A stretch of 64,000 nucleotides of DNA from Bradyrhizobium viridifuturi (GCF_001238275.1 NZ_LGTB01000025.1:1-64000); one strand, 5' to 3'. Shown: positions 17,419 through 31,531, counted from the stretch's first letter. Numbers and translations: made by a program. Notes: generated by a model not told the origin, from the letters alone.

Positions 17419-17551
17419 TACGTGCTTTTCCGGAATTGCTGCGGATGCGAAGCGATCTAGGATTTTGAAGCCGGGGCAGGTTTTCAGTTCAGATGATTTT
17501 CAGATTTGCCCGGTCGGGCCGTTCGCGTGACGCGGCCCTCTCGTTTGAACT

Positions 17552-17577
17552 GGCCCCCTCGCTGGGGCCGTTTCTTT
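17552..17577 (+). terminator. Hairpin terminator (module 2)
   Basis: GGCCCC (17552-17557) pairs with GGGGCC (17564-17569) across a six-base loop, followed by GTTTCTTT. Similar sequences are at 15788 and 19013. Confidence 0.6.
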
Positions 17578-17752
17578 AGGCTGCTGATCTGGACGACAGG
17601 AGCCGTGCGAACCGGCCCGCTTCTCTCTCTGACGGCTTACTGCTGTTACTTCGGCAGGGCTGTAGCGGCGCGCGGCTTCCTTCACAGCCTCGATAGAGAG
17701 ATTCTTGCCGATCAAGACGGCGATGAAGAGCCTGATTTCATGCAATGAAAGA

Positions 17753-17774
17753 GGCCGCCAACTGAGGCGGCCTT
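17753..17774 (-). terminator. GGCCGCC hairpin after small minus-strand gene
   Basis: GGCCGCC (17753-17759) pairs with GGCGGCC (17766-17772), just after the stop of 17773-17964; TCTTTC follows on the minus strand. The same hairpin occurs near 16574-16597 and, degenerate, near 19100-19116, each just beyond a small minus-strand gene. Confidence 0.6.
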
Positions 17775-17964
17775 ACTTCATCCGGCCCTGTTCTAGCGCT
17801 TCGAGGACCCTGGCACATCGATCTAGAACGGACGCACTGTTAGCAAGTGCGCGATAGCTATTGGCAAGCTTCTCAAGCTGGTAACGGTCGTGCGGATCGC
17901 GCAGCATCTCGATCAGCCGCTCGTACTTGGCTGCTAGCTCCTCGTATTCTTGAAGAGTCATCAT
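17773..17964 (-). CDS. 63-aa helical protein
   Basis: The peptide starts MMTLQEYEELAAKYERLIEM, continues LRDPHDRYQLEKLANSYRAL and ends in a helix with ALEQGRMK. ATG at 17964 or the next codon is likely; a TTG start nine bases upstream is open but unsupported. It follows the 53 aa gene on the same strand by 25 bp, in a two-gene unit closed by the 17753 hairpin. The central part resembles the 56 aa protein at 16991-17161. Confidence 0.6.
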   Translation of the reverse strand: MMTLQEYEELAAKYERLIEMLRDPHDRYQLEKLANSYRALANSASVLDRCARVLEALEQGRMK

Positions 17965-17989
17965 GCCGGGCAACGATACGAATTTCAGT

Positions 17990-18151
17990 TTACCCCGCCT
18001 TCTGCGTTGGATTTTGCTTGTGCCACTCGGCTAGCTTGGCTTCTTCCTCGGCCCGCAGTTTGCGTAGCATCGCGATCTTGGTCGGGTCCGTTTCCGTCGA
18101 CAGCAGTTGATCGTAATGGGCAATGTTCGCCGTGAAAATAAAGTCCGCCAT
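17990..18151 (-). CDS. 53-aa charged protein
   Basis: The peptide begins MADFIFTANIAHYDQLLSTE and continues TDPTKIAMLRKLRAEEEAKL, ending NPTQKAG. GGGGAG precedes the ATG at 7 nt. The sequence has a well-ordered helix-turn-helix-like distribution (TxANIAHYxxLL, then DPTKIAMLRKLRAEEEAKL). It is the first gene of a two-gene unit with 17773-17964. I do not recognise a characterised homologue; coding quality is good. Confidence 0.65.
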   Translation of the reverse strand: MADFIFTANIAHYDQLLSTETDPTKIAMLRKLRAEEEAKLAEWHKQNPTQKAG

Positions 18152-18281
18152 GGCTCACTCCCCGAACTGCTCAATAAAGCCAAGCAGTATTTTGCCACAA
18201 CCAGCGCGAGCCCAACATATGCCACTGGGTAACATTTGATCCGTGAAACTACGGGGAGATGGCGTAGGCAATAGCTGATGG

Positions 18282-18340
18282 CCTTACGGAGAACCACGTA
18301 GGGAACGAATTTGCCGCCCTATAGAAACTCGTTATGCCCA
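18282..18340 (+). repeat. Repeat block A, copy 2
   Basis: Near-identical to 17249-17307 over its first 34 bases and similar beyond, with the CTATAG arm weakened. Confidence 0.7.
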
Positions 18341-18390
18341 AGACCGTGCATCGGGCTCAGCAGTCCTGCCGAGAACGGCCCAAACATTCC

Positions 18391-18460
18391 GGCTAAACGA
18401 TTTAGGACACTCTAGGATTCGAATTAGGATCGGGGGCTCAAATACGGACAGTACCGAAAT
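18391..18460 (+). repeat. AGGACAC repeat block, copy 2
   Basis: TTTAGGACAC at 18401, a degenerate second unit (TTAGGATCGGGGGCT) and then AAATACGGACAGTACC, which also ends copy 3 at 19642-19713. Confidence 0.6.
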
Positions 18461-18479
18461 CTCGGTGCTGGCCTAGTTA

Positions 18480-18507
18480 GGACAGTCGCAAGAACAAACT
18501 AGGACAC
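18480..18507 (+). repeat. 28-bp repeat, copy 2
   Basis: GGACAGTCGCAAGAACAAAC followed by TAGGACAC; partner at 17391-17418. Confidence 0.6.
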
Positions 18508-18630
18508 CTGCATTCGCTCGCGCCGGTCGTCCCTCTCGAGACGACCGGCGATGAGCTGGGCCGGGCGTCCCGTGCTGAGTGAGATAGCCGACCCGGAATC
18601 GCTGGTAGCACGTACCGTCGTTTCGAAGTC

Positions 18631-18914
18631 GGGAAAAAGTGGCAATTTCTGTGGATGGATGGAACCGCGGTGTGCTAGGCATCAATCATCGGGGCTTGTC
18701 CCGGTATTTTAGTTGATGCATAGGAAAAAACTCCCGCCCCCGGCCTTAAAAGCCGGGGGATTTTTCGTAAATACCGAAGAGCCATCTGAGATCCGAACGC
18801 ATGAACAATTTGGCGCGCGGCGCGCCCGTTCATAAAGAACGCTACCCGCTATCGGAAATTAGGACACAGTGAGGGGTACCCCGGGATCGCTATCGCCGAT
18901 TGCCACTTTTTCCC
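18631..18914. repeat. 284-bp segment bounded by 16-bp perfect inverted repeats
   Basis: GGGAAAAAGTGGCAAT (18631-18646) is the exact reverse complement of ATTGCCACTTTTTCCC (18899-18914). The segment has no transposase frame. This can be a MITE-like element or solo ends of a decayed insertion sequence; the family cannot be told. Confidence 0.55.
18737..18765 (+). terminator. Strong bidirectional-looking terminator
   Basis: CCCCCGGC (18737-18744) pairs with GCCGGGGG (18752-18759), loop CTTAAAA, then ATTTTTC on the plus strand; AAAAAA lies before the stem, giving a T tract on the minus strand too. Confidence 0.8.
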
Positions 18915-18949
18915 GGTACCGTGTAGAGCGCGCTCTGCACGGGCGTGTC

Positions 18950-19005
18950 TGAACGGCTCCGGTGCGTTGGCCCCGTGCCCACAGGGACATTGCCGGAGCC
19001 GTTCA
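18950..19005. other. 56-nt long-stem hairpin, possible small-RNA element
   Basis: TGAACGGCTCCGG (18950-18962) pairs perfectly with CCGGAGCCGTTCA (18993-19005). The 30 nt loop contains an inner GTGCCC/GGGAC hairpin. There is no T tract, so it is not a simple terminator. It could be a structured RNA or an inverted-repeat remnant. Confidence 0.4.
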
Positions 19006-19010
19006 CCTAG

Positions 19011-19034
19011 GTCCCTCGCTGGGGCCGTTTCTTT
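19011..19034 (+). terminator. Hairpin terminator (module 3)
   Basis: GTCCC pairs with GGGGC over a short CTCGCT-type loop and is followed by GTTTCTTT, the same as in the 17552 copy. Confidence 0.45.
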
Positions 19035-19160
19035 GGGGCAGAATCAGGATAGTGGGTTAGTGCTCCACGTTGCTTTGAATGTGCATGTCAAAGCGGCGTA
19101 GGCTGCCAACTGAGGCGGCCTTACCTGCGGGCTAAAGCGGCAGTTTGCTCGGCGCGTGCC

Positions 19161-19331
19161 CTAATGATAGCACCTTCGCAGATGCTTGATTATCTCGCGG
19201 TACGCCTCCATCGTCTCCTCGAACTCCTCGCGAAGCGTCGGAGAGCGGATCGCGCTGACGTCGCGCTGCATTTCTTTGAGCTTTGCTTCTGCATCAGCTA
19301 GGGCCATCGCAACCTCATCGAGAACGATCAT
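19161..19331 (-). CDS. 56-aa helical protein
   Basis: The peptide begins MIVLDEVAMALADAEAKLKE, continues MQRDVSAIRSPTLREEFEET and ends IIKHLRRCYH. GGAAGG precedes the ATG at 8 nt. It is a single gene followed by a degenerate GGCCGCC-type hairpin near 19100, as with the other small genes of this region, and is predicted to be almost entirely helical (coiled-coil-like heptads). Function unknown. Confidence 0.6.
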   Translation of the reverse strand: MIVLDEVAMALADAEAKLKEMQRDVSAIRSPTLREEFEETMEAYREIIKHLRRCYH

Positions 19332-19528
19332 TGCTGCTGCCTTCCACCAATGGCGAGGGCGGCCCCGGAGTGCCTAGGAGTCCGGGGCCATAACCGCAAC
19401 GACGGGCTGGAAATCGTTTTTGGCTACGGTCTTACCTATGCACTGAAACAGTCAGACGCAGCCTTGATTAGCGTCAAAGATTTCGCAGGCAATTCTGTTC
19501 ACCCACGGATAACCCTAGGGCGGGAACT

Positions 19529-19544
19529 GGCACAAACTGCATAG
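19529..19544 (+). repeat. 16-bp repeat TGGCACAAACTGCATA, copy 2
   Basis: Identical to 16132-16147. Confidence 0.6.
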
Positions 19545-19641
19545 TAAATCTTATGACCGTATAACATCCGGGGATAGGCAGAACATTCGGTGATCGCTGC
19601 CTGGTGGTCCTACCGAGAGCGTCAGATAAGTCATGGTTTCC

Positions 19642-19713
19642 GTTCGCTTAATCCGAACTAGGACACTTTCAAATTCAATCTAGGACACTGGGGCTTAAAT
19701 ACGGACAGTACCC
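19642..19713 (+). repeat. AGGACAC repeat block, copy 3
   Basis: GTTCGCTTAATCCGAA then two TAGGACACT units 23 bp apart, then AAATACGGACAGTACC. It is the most complete of three copies and ends 13 bp before the LexA box of recA. Confidence 0.65.
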
Positions 19714-19726
19714 GAAAGCTCTGAAA

Positions 19727-19741
19727 GAACATATTGCGAAC
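19727..19741 (+). promoter_or_regulatory. LexA (SOS) box of recA
   Basis: GAACATATTGCGAAC is GAAC-N7-GAAC, the reverse complement of the alphaproteobacterial LexA consensus GTTC-N7-GTTC. A third GAAC follows at 19745. It lies 106 bp upstream of the recA ATG, so recA is expected to be SOS-inducible by LexA release. The consensus is established for this class; binding here is inferred. Confidence 0.85.
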
Positions 19742-19846
19742 ATAGAACAAACGTGGTACGAGATTCCTATCAACAACGCTTTTCTGCCGATCTCATCCGC
19801 CCGTTTGTCCCGCTAGCGAATCCTCGCCATAAGGAGCACATCCCAA

Positions 19847-20935
<1,089 letters not shown>

Positions 20936-20954
20936 GGCTCAATCATTTCGCTGC

Positions 20955-21010
20955 AAACGGGCGCTGAGGACGTTGAGTTGCCGACGTCATCGGCGCCCGT
21001 TTTGTTTTGT
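20955..21010 (+). terminator. recA terminator
   Basis: AAACGGGCGC (20955-20964) pairs with GCGCCCGTTT (20993-21003), and a further TTGTTTTGT tract follows. It sits 19 bp after the recA stop. Confidence 0.8.
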
Positions 21011-21034
21011 GTTGCGTTCGGCGAGGTCTGGACG

Positions 21035-21997
21035 ATGAAGCGTTTGATTCTGACTGGTTCCGGTATCCGTCTCGCGCGCTCGGGTCTGGCAGAAGCGGTC
21101 ATTGAATTTCGCTTTCGCTTCGTTTGGGGGCCGTTGCCCCCGGTAGAAGAGTTCGAAGATTATTTTGGCGCGCGTTCCAGCCAGGGCCCGGGTCGTCATT
21201 GGTCGGATTGGTGTTCATGGAGATTGTTCTCCGATGAAGTCCGGGCTCGCAGGCACCTTTCGCTCGTCGAGTATTGCGAACCGTATGACGTTGTCGAGCT
21301 CTGGTTCGAACAATATCCGAACGATCAGCTGCAGCTGGTCTTCCTTCTGGCTTTTTTCAGATATCATCCCGAGACAGCGGCCAGGTTGAAGTTGCGTCTT
21401 GTTGATTTCGATCTGACGGTGCCGGCTGAAGAGATGCCCGAACCAGAGGATGTTTTGACGGTCGACGTCGGCCCGGTCGAACTCAACACCGGAAGTGCGA
21501 TCTGGTCGGCTTATTGCGCAGTCACCCCAATGCCCTTTCTGGATTGCCTGCAGAGTGACCTTAGCTCACTGCCATTTCTGAGGTCGGCGCAGCTTGCCTT
21601 GGTTGCAGAATTGCCCTCCCGCGCGACGGGGCTTGGCGCAACTGAAATGCGACTTCTTGAGCTGATCGCACGTTACGACGGCTTTTCAGCGCTTGGACTA
21701 CTTCATCGTCTCTGGCGCCCCGGAAATGTGTTCGGAGAACTCGAACTTTTCTCATTGCTCGACGGCCTCACGGATGGTCCGTCGCCTGCAGTGACTGATC
21801 TCGAACGACCGCAGAGCAAAAGGAGCTGGCACGCGCGCTACGCCGCAAGCTATCCGCGGCTGACCGAGTTCGGCGAAGCGATCATCGCGCACCAGGAAGA
21901 CTTCAGCAGCCATAACCCGATCGATCGCTGGTGGGGCGGCACGCACCTCACCAACGACAATCTCTGGCGCATTGCTCCGACGCTGACCAAGCCGTAG
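21035..21997 (+). CDS. DUF1835/DUF3658-like protein, function unknown
   Basis: From the ATG at 21035 the product is 320 aa. The C-terminal third ends with LTEFGEAIIAHQEDFSSHNP followed by IDRWWGGTHL, the conserved tail of DUF1835-type proteins; the N-terminal part (ELWFEQYPNDQLQLVFLL) is consistent with that family but less clear. The protein is acidic and cytosolic with no known activity. It lies just beyond the recA terminator and is convergent with the thioesterase gene at 22003. An upstream extension of the frame lies in the terminator and is rejected. Confidence 0.6.
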   Translation: MKRLILTGSGIRLARSGLAEAVIEFRFRFVWGPLPPVEEFEDYFGARSSQGPGRHWSDWCSWRLFSDEVRARRHLSLVEYCEPYDVVELWFEQYPNDQLQLVFLLAFFRYHPETAARLKLRLVDFDLTVPAEEMPEPEDVLTVDVGPVELNTGSAIWSAYCAVTPMPFLDCLQSDLSSLPFLRSAQLALVAELPSRATGLGATEMRLLELIARYDGFSALGLLHRLWRPGNVFGELELFSLLDGLTDGPSPAVTDLERPQSKRSWHARYAASYPRLTEFGEAIIAHQEDFSSHNPIDRWWGGTHLTNDNLWRIAPTLTKP

Positions 21998-22002
21998 TCA
22001 AT

Positions 22003-22440
22003 TCAACCCGGCACCAGCGCCTTCTCCCGGCTCGCGACCAGCGCCCGCAGGTCGTCCGTCACCGCGACCGATTGATGGGTCGTCTGGTCGGTCGCGACCC
22101 AGATGATCTCGCCGGTTGCGCGTAGGTCGTCGGAGCCCTTGGCGAAGATCGCGAGCGCCAGGTTGATCGAGGAGCGGCCGATCCGCGCGACCCGGACGCA
22201 GACCTCGATGTCCTCGTCGAACCGGATCGGCGCCTTGTATTCGACCACCGACTTCACGGTGTGGAAGTCGATCCCGGTCCGCGCCACCTCGCCGAGATAG
22301 TCGTAGCCGAGCGCGCGGAAATACTCCGTGATAGCGGTGTCGAAATAGGTCAAATAGTGGGCGTTGAACACCACGGCCTGCGCGTCGACCTCGGAATAGC
22401 GGACGCGAAACGGGAAGTGAAACCAGAATTCCTCGCGCAT
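22003..22440 (-). CDS. YbgC/FadM-type acyl-CoA thioesterase
   Basis: The 145 aa protein is a single hotdog domain of the 4-hydroxybenzoyl-CoA thioesterase type: RVRYSEVDAQAVVFNAHYLTYF carries the catalytic Asp in the D-x-Q-x-V-V-F-N pattern, followed by a helix with DTAITEYFRALG. It hydrolyses acyl-CoA in the cytosol; the chain length is not readable. AGGAGGA-type sequence lies before the start (GGCAGGAGGAGAC). It is convergent with the DUF1835-like gene, with only 5 bp between stops. Confidence 0.88.
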   Translation of the reverse strand: MREEFWFHFPFRVRYSEVDAQAVVFNAHYLTYFDTAITEYFRALGYDYLGEVARTGIDFHTVKSVVEYKAPIRFDEDIEVCVRVARIGRSSINLALAIFAKGSDDLRATGEIIWVATDQTTHQSVAVTDDLRALVASREKALVPG

Positions 22441-22661
22441 GTCTCCTCCTGCCGCGGCGTCGGTCGCTCCCGCGCATTCCCTGCCATAGCCGAATCGCGG
22501 ACCCGTTGGCTCTACCCGTCCTACCCACTGGATCTAGTGCCCGCGGATGACCAGTCGCCCCAATCCCTACTGTGCATGGGGTTGTTTTCGACGTTTTGAC
22601 CTGGACCTCGTGGCAACCATCCCCGGTGGATGTTGCACGACATCCCGCAACAGAGGCCGCG

Positions 22662-25534
<2,873 letters not shown>

Positions 25535-25556
25535 GGGCTGATCCTCGGGTGATCCT

Positions 25557-25922
25557 TTAGGCGGTGTGCGCGGCGTAGGCGGCCTCGTCCATCAGGCCGC
25601 CGAGCTCGCCCTTGTCGGCAATCTTGAGCTTGAAGAACCAGGCCTTGCCGGCGGCGTCCGAATTGACCAGCGCGGGCTCGGCGGCGAGCGCCTCGTTGAC
25701 CTCGATCACCTCGCCGGTGATCGGCGCATAGACGTCGGAGGCGGCCTTGACGGATTCGACGACAGCGGCGGCTTCGGCCTTCTTCAGGCTGCGGCCGACC
25801 TTGGGCAGCTCGACGAACACGACGTCGCCGAGCTGCGACTGCGCGTAGTCGGTGATCCCGATCGTGGCGACGTCGCCCTCGATGCGGAGCCATTCGTGGT
25901 CGGACGTGTACAGCGTCGTCAT
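25557..25922 (-). CDS. gcvH: Glycine cleavage system H protein
   Basis: The 121 aa lipoyl protein has the lipoylation site at Lys59 in the VVESVKAASDVYAP motif; the hybrid motif flanks (GDVVFVELPKVG, ITGEVIEVNEAL) are intact. It shuttles the aminomethyl group from GcvP to GcvT and is reoxidised by dihydrolipoamide dehydrogenase. It sits between gcvT and gcvP with 19 and 22 bp gaps, in the glycine-riboswitch-controlled unit. The length is normal. Confidence 0.97.
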   Translation of the reverse strand: MTTLYTSDHEWLRIEGDVATIGITDYAQSQLGDVVFVELPKVGRSLKKAEAAAVVESVKAASDVYAPITGEVIEVNEALAAEPALVNSDAAGKAWFFKLKIADKGELGGLMDEAAYAAHTA

Positions 25923-25941
25923 GGGGTCGATCCTTCAGCGT

Positions 25942-27086
25942 TTAGCGTTTGTAGGTATTGGGGACGAAGGGCGTGGCGGCGACTTTCAGCGGTAGCCGCT
26001 GACCGCGCACCTCGGCGAAAACGGTGGTGCCGGCGGCGGAGAGGGCGGTCGGCAGATAGCCCATCGCAACCGGCGCATTGAGGCTCGGGCCGAAGCCGCC
26101 CGAGGTCACCTTGCCGATCTGTTCGGTCGAGGCGGCATCGGCGAACAGCAAGGCGCCTTCGCGCACCGGCGCGCGGCCGTCCGGCCTCAGGCCGACGCGG
26201 CGGCGCGATGCGCCTTGTGCGAATTGGGTGAGGATCTTGTCGGCGCCCGGAAAACCGCCGGCGCGGGCGCCGCCGCTGCGGCGAACCTTCTGCACCGACC
26301 ATTCCAGCGCGCCTTCGACCGGCGTCGTCGTGGTGTCGATGTCATGGCCGTAGAGGCAGAGCCCGGCTTCCAGCCGCAGGCTGTCGCGCGCGCCGAGGCC
26401 GATCGGCAGCACGTCGGGATTGTCGAGCAGTGCGGTGACCAGGGCTTCGGCCTTGTCGGCCGGAACGGAGATTTCAAAGCCGTCCTCGCCGGTGTAGCCG
26501 GAGCGTGAGACGAAGCAGTCGATGTCGGCGACGCGGCGTGGGCCGGCGTCCATGAATTTCATCGAACTGACATCTGCACAAAGTTTCGCCAGCGCCGATT
26601 CGGCTTTCGGCCCCTGCAGCGCGATCAGCGCGCGGTCGGCCAGCGACACGATCTCGCAGGTATCGGAGAGATGGGCGCGCAGATGCGCCTCGTCCTCGTC
26701 CTTGCAGGCGGCGTTGACCACCAGGAACAAATGATCGCCGAAATTCGCGACCATCAGGTCGTCGAGCAGGCGCCGTCGTCGTTGGTGAACTGCGCGTAGC
26801 GCTGCCGTCCCGGCGCGATGCCGACGATGTCCTGCGGCACCAGCTTCTCCAGCGCGAGCGCCGCGTCGCCGACCTTGCCGGATTTGGCCTTCAGCGCGAG
26901 CTGACCCATGTGGGACACGTCGAACAGACCGGCGTCCTTGCGGGTGTGCAGATGCTCCTTGAGCACGCCGGCCGTGTATTGCACCGGCATGTCGTAGCCG
27001 GCGAACGGCACCATCTTGGCGCCGCGCGCCAGATGCAGGGCGTGCAGCGGGGTCTGTTTCAGCGGGGAGTTTTCGTGCGCAAGCAT
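25942..27086 (-). CDS. gcvT: Aminomethyltransferase, T-protein, one frame break
   Basis: The T-protein transfers the one-carbon unit from the GcvH lipoyl arm to tetrahydrofolate, releasing ammonia. The N-terminus (SPLKQTPLHALHLARGAKMV) and PFAGYDMPVQYTAGVLKEHL are typical, as is the folate-binding centre ending in ARDSLRLEAGLCLYGHDID. Read through it is 381 aa, normal length. The frame breaks near 26770: GGCGCCTGC should probably read GGCGGCCTGC, giving FTNDDGGLLDDLMVANFGDH. An in-frame ATG at 27119 is an alternative start. It is the first gene of gcvT-gcvH-gcvP, directly after a tandem glycine riboswitch. Confidence 0.93.
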
Positions 27087-27147
27087 CACAGGGCCCTCGC
27101 GGTTCCCGCGGGGACCCATTTCCCCTTGAGAAACCTGCAGAAAGCCC

Positions 27148-27318
27148 CATCTGTCGCTGTGCCTGAGAGTATTATCCCGTCGGCGGACGCATCGGGGAGA
27201 ACCCCTGCGCCTCTTTCCAGATGTCAGACGTCACGCGGTCCTTTTGCCTGAGAGTTTCCGGGGCGGTTGCTCCTTCGGCGCCGGCCCAAAGCAGGACCGG
27301 TCTCTCCCGACGTGACGG
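27148..27318 (-). promoter_or_regulatory. Tandem glycine riboswitch upstream of gcvT
   Basis: On the minus strand two glycine aptamers follow each other: the first begins CGGGAGAGACC and holds GCCGAAGGAGCAA and CTCTCAGGCAAAAGGACCG; the second has TGGAAAGAGGC and ACTCTCAGGCACAGCGACAGA. These are the conserved bulge and CUCUCAGGCA cores of the tandem glycine class. Binding glycine normally switches on gcv operons. The second aptamer ends about 29 nt before the first possible gcvT start (27119) and about 60 nt before the preferred one (27086). Direction (ON) is known from the family and not read here. Confidence 0.95.
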
Positions 27319-27521
27319 GTAACAGGTAGGTAGAAAACACGGCGCCACCAAGACTGTCAACGCAGCTGCAGCAACTATCCCACGGGCTTTGTGCTGCCGC
27401 GGCAAGCCCATGATCCGCCTGCACAGTTTCTGGACACCGCAGCTGGCAATGTCTAAAAGCGTTCGGCCGGAAAATGACGCCTTTTTGCGGCTGGCCGGCC
27501 CCTTTTTCCGATTGGATGAAC

Positions 27522-30212
<2,691 letters not shown>

Positions 30213-30226
30213 CGGAGAGGCTGATC

Positions 30227-31474
30227 GTGGCGACGGCTCCGCTCAAGCCCACGATCAGCGCCTCCCGGCTGCGCGATCGCCTCTACGAGCTGCTCGAGCG
30301 CAATGATCTGCCGCATTCGGGCGGCGCGCGGTTTGCCGGGATCATCGTCGCCATCATCGCGGTCGATGTGCTGGCGGCGATCCTGGCCTCCGTGCCCGAG
30401 ATCGACGCGCAGTTCGGCTGGCTGCTCACGACTGTCGAGATCGCGGCGGTGGCCGCCTTCGCGCTGGAATATGCCGCCCGGCTCTGGAGCGTGGTTGGCC
30501 ATTCCCTGCGTGACGTGACGCCGCTACAGGCGCGGCTCGACTACGCCTTCTCGACACTCGGCGTGATCGATCTGCTCGCGTTCCTGCCGTCGGCCATTGC
30601 GCTTGCGATCGGCGACAAGACCGCGCTGGTGCTGTTCGGCATGCTGCCGTTCCTCAAGCTGGTGCGCTATTCGACCGCGATGCGCTCGCTGCTGGCGGCG
30701 CTGCATGCCGAGCGGCGCACGCTGTTCGGCTGCGTGGTGATCCTGACCGGCGCAGTGCTGCTGTTCGCCTCGCTGCTCTATGCCATCGAGCACAAGGTGC
30801 AGCCGGACAAGTTCGGCACCATGCCGCAGGCGATGTGGTGGGCGATCGTGACGCTCGGTACCGTCGGTTATGGCGACGTCGTTCCGGTCACGCCGCTCGG
30901 CCGGATCGTCACCGTGATCGCGATCGTGGTTGGCTTTGCGATGATCGCGCTGCCGGTTGCGATCATCTCGACCGCGTTCGCCGACGAGGTCCGGCGCCGC
31001 GACTTCGTCGTGACCTGGGGCATGCTGGCGCGGGTGCCGCTGTTCTCGCATCTCAACGCCGCCGACATCGCCGACATCATGCGGCTGTTGCGATCGCAGG
31101 CCATCGAGGCCGGCGAGGTCTTGGTGCGGCGCGGCGACGTGGCGTCGTCGATGTATTTCATCACCGCCGGCGAGGTCGAGATCGACCTGCCGAACCAGCG
31201 GGTGCGGTTGTCTGACGGCGCATTCTTCGGCGAGATCGCGCTGCTCAGGCGGACCAGCCGCTCCGGCACGGTGACGGCGACGCGCAAGACCAAGCTGCTG
31301 CTGCTCGATGCACAGGACTTCCATGCCCTGATCGAGCGTATGCCGGCGCTCGCCGCGCATGTCCGAGAGACGGCAGAGGCGCGGCTCGCCGATCCGCTTA
31401 CGGCCGGTGGTGACCTTGCCGCCGCGGAGATCGGCCAGGCGCCGCACGAGACCGATGGCGGCTTCCGTGATTAG
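30227..31474 (+). CDS. MloK1-like cyclic-nucleotide-regulated potassium channel
   Basis: The 415 aa protein starts at a GTG preceded by GGAGAGG at 6 nt. Six hydrophobic segments lie between residues 35 and 245; the selectivity filter TVGYGD is at 212-217. A C-terminal cyclic-nucleotide-binding domain follows from about 265 to 375, with FFGEIALLRRTSRSGTVTA carrying the phosphate-binding Arg. The linker EVRRRDFV is as in Mesorhizobium MloK1. S4 is weakly charged, so it is probably opened by cAMP and not by voltage (inference). It is 14 bp after alaS and likely co-transcribed with it, an unusual pairing. Confidence 0.9.
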   Translation: MATAPLKPTISASRLRDRLYELLERNDLPHSGGARFAGIIVAIIAVDVLAAILASVPEIDAQFGWLLTTVEIAAVAAFALEYAARLWSVVGHSLRDVTPLQARLDYAFSTLGVIDLLAFLPSAIALAIGDKTALVLFGMLPFLKLVRYSTAMRSLLAALHAERRTLFGCVVILTGAVLLFASLLYAIEHKVQPDKFGTMPQAMWWAIVTLGTVGYGDVVPVTPLGRIVTVIAIVVGFAMIALPVAIISTAFADEVRRRDFVVTWGMLARVPLFSHLNAADIADIMRLLRSQAIEAGEVLVRRGDVASSMYFITAGEVEIDLPNQRVRLSDGAFFGEIALLRRTSRSGTVTATRKTKLLLLDAQDFHALIERMPALAAHVRETAEARLADPLTAGGDLAAAEIGQAPHETDGGFRD

Positions 31475-31531
31475 TCTTGACGCGTTTTCTTCACGCGAAC
31501 CGGTACCCGCTTCGCTCGAAAACGCCTTGGA

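Larger units (their letters stand above)
17162..17772. other. Gap with repeat blocks between small-gene units
   Basis: About 610 bp between two small-gene units. It holds repeat block A (17249-17307), a CCTACTGAGATCG motif (17331), a 28 bp repeat (17391-17418), a terminator hairpin (17552-17577) and, at its end, the 17753 hairpin. No convincing gene is visible. A minus-strand frame 17500-17745 with a TTG start is open but has no ribosome site. Confidence 0.5.
18152..19160. other. Repeat- and hairpin-rich non-coding stretch
   Basis: About 1 kb without a supportable gene. In order it holds repeat block A copy 2 (18282), a GCAGTCCTGCCGAGAAC motif (18359), AGGACAC block 2 (18391), a 28 bp repeat (18480), a 16 bp inverted-repeat pair (18631/18899) enclosing a terminator (18737), a 13 bp stem (18950-19005), and a terminator-like hairpin (19011). 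The inverted repeat pair could be the remains of an insertion sequence or a MITE-like element. Confidence 0.5.
19332..19726. other. Repeat-bearing stretch upstream of recA promoter
   Basis: About 390 bp without a gene. It contains the 16 bp repeat TGGCACAAACTGCATA (19529), a GGTCCTACCGAGAGCGTC motif near 19607 that recurs at 15568, 17327 and 18359 in variant form, and AGGACAC block 3. It is part of the same accessory DNA that abuts recA. Confidence 0.5.

Noticed and set aside
17500..17745. 81-codon minus-strand frame with TTG start
   Set aside because: Initial part looks plausible, but no ribosome site and the second half runs through a terminator hairpin.
14891..19726. Prophage or integrated island
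   Set aside because: No integrase, phage structural gene, tRNA or att-like flanking repeat is visible; only small genes and repeats.
14891..19726. CRISPR array
   Set aside because: Repeats are irregularly spaced and of different lengths, with no constant spacer period and no cas gene.
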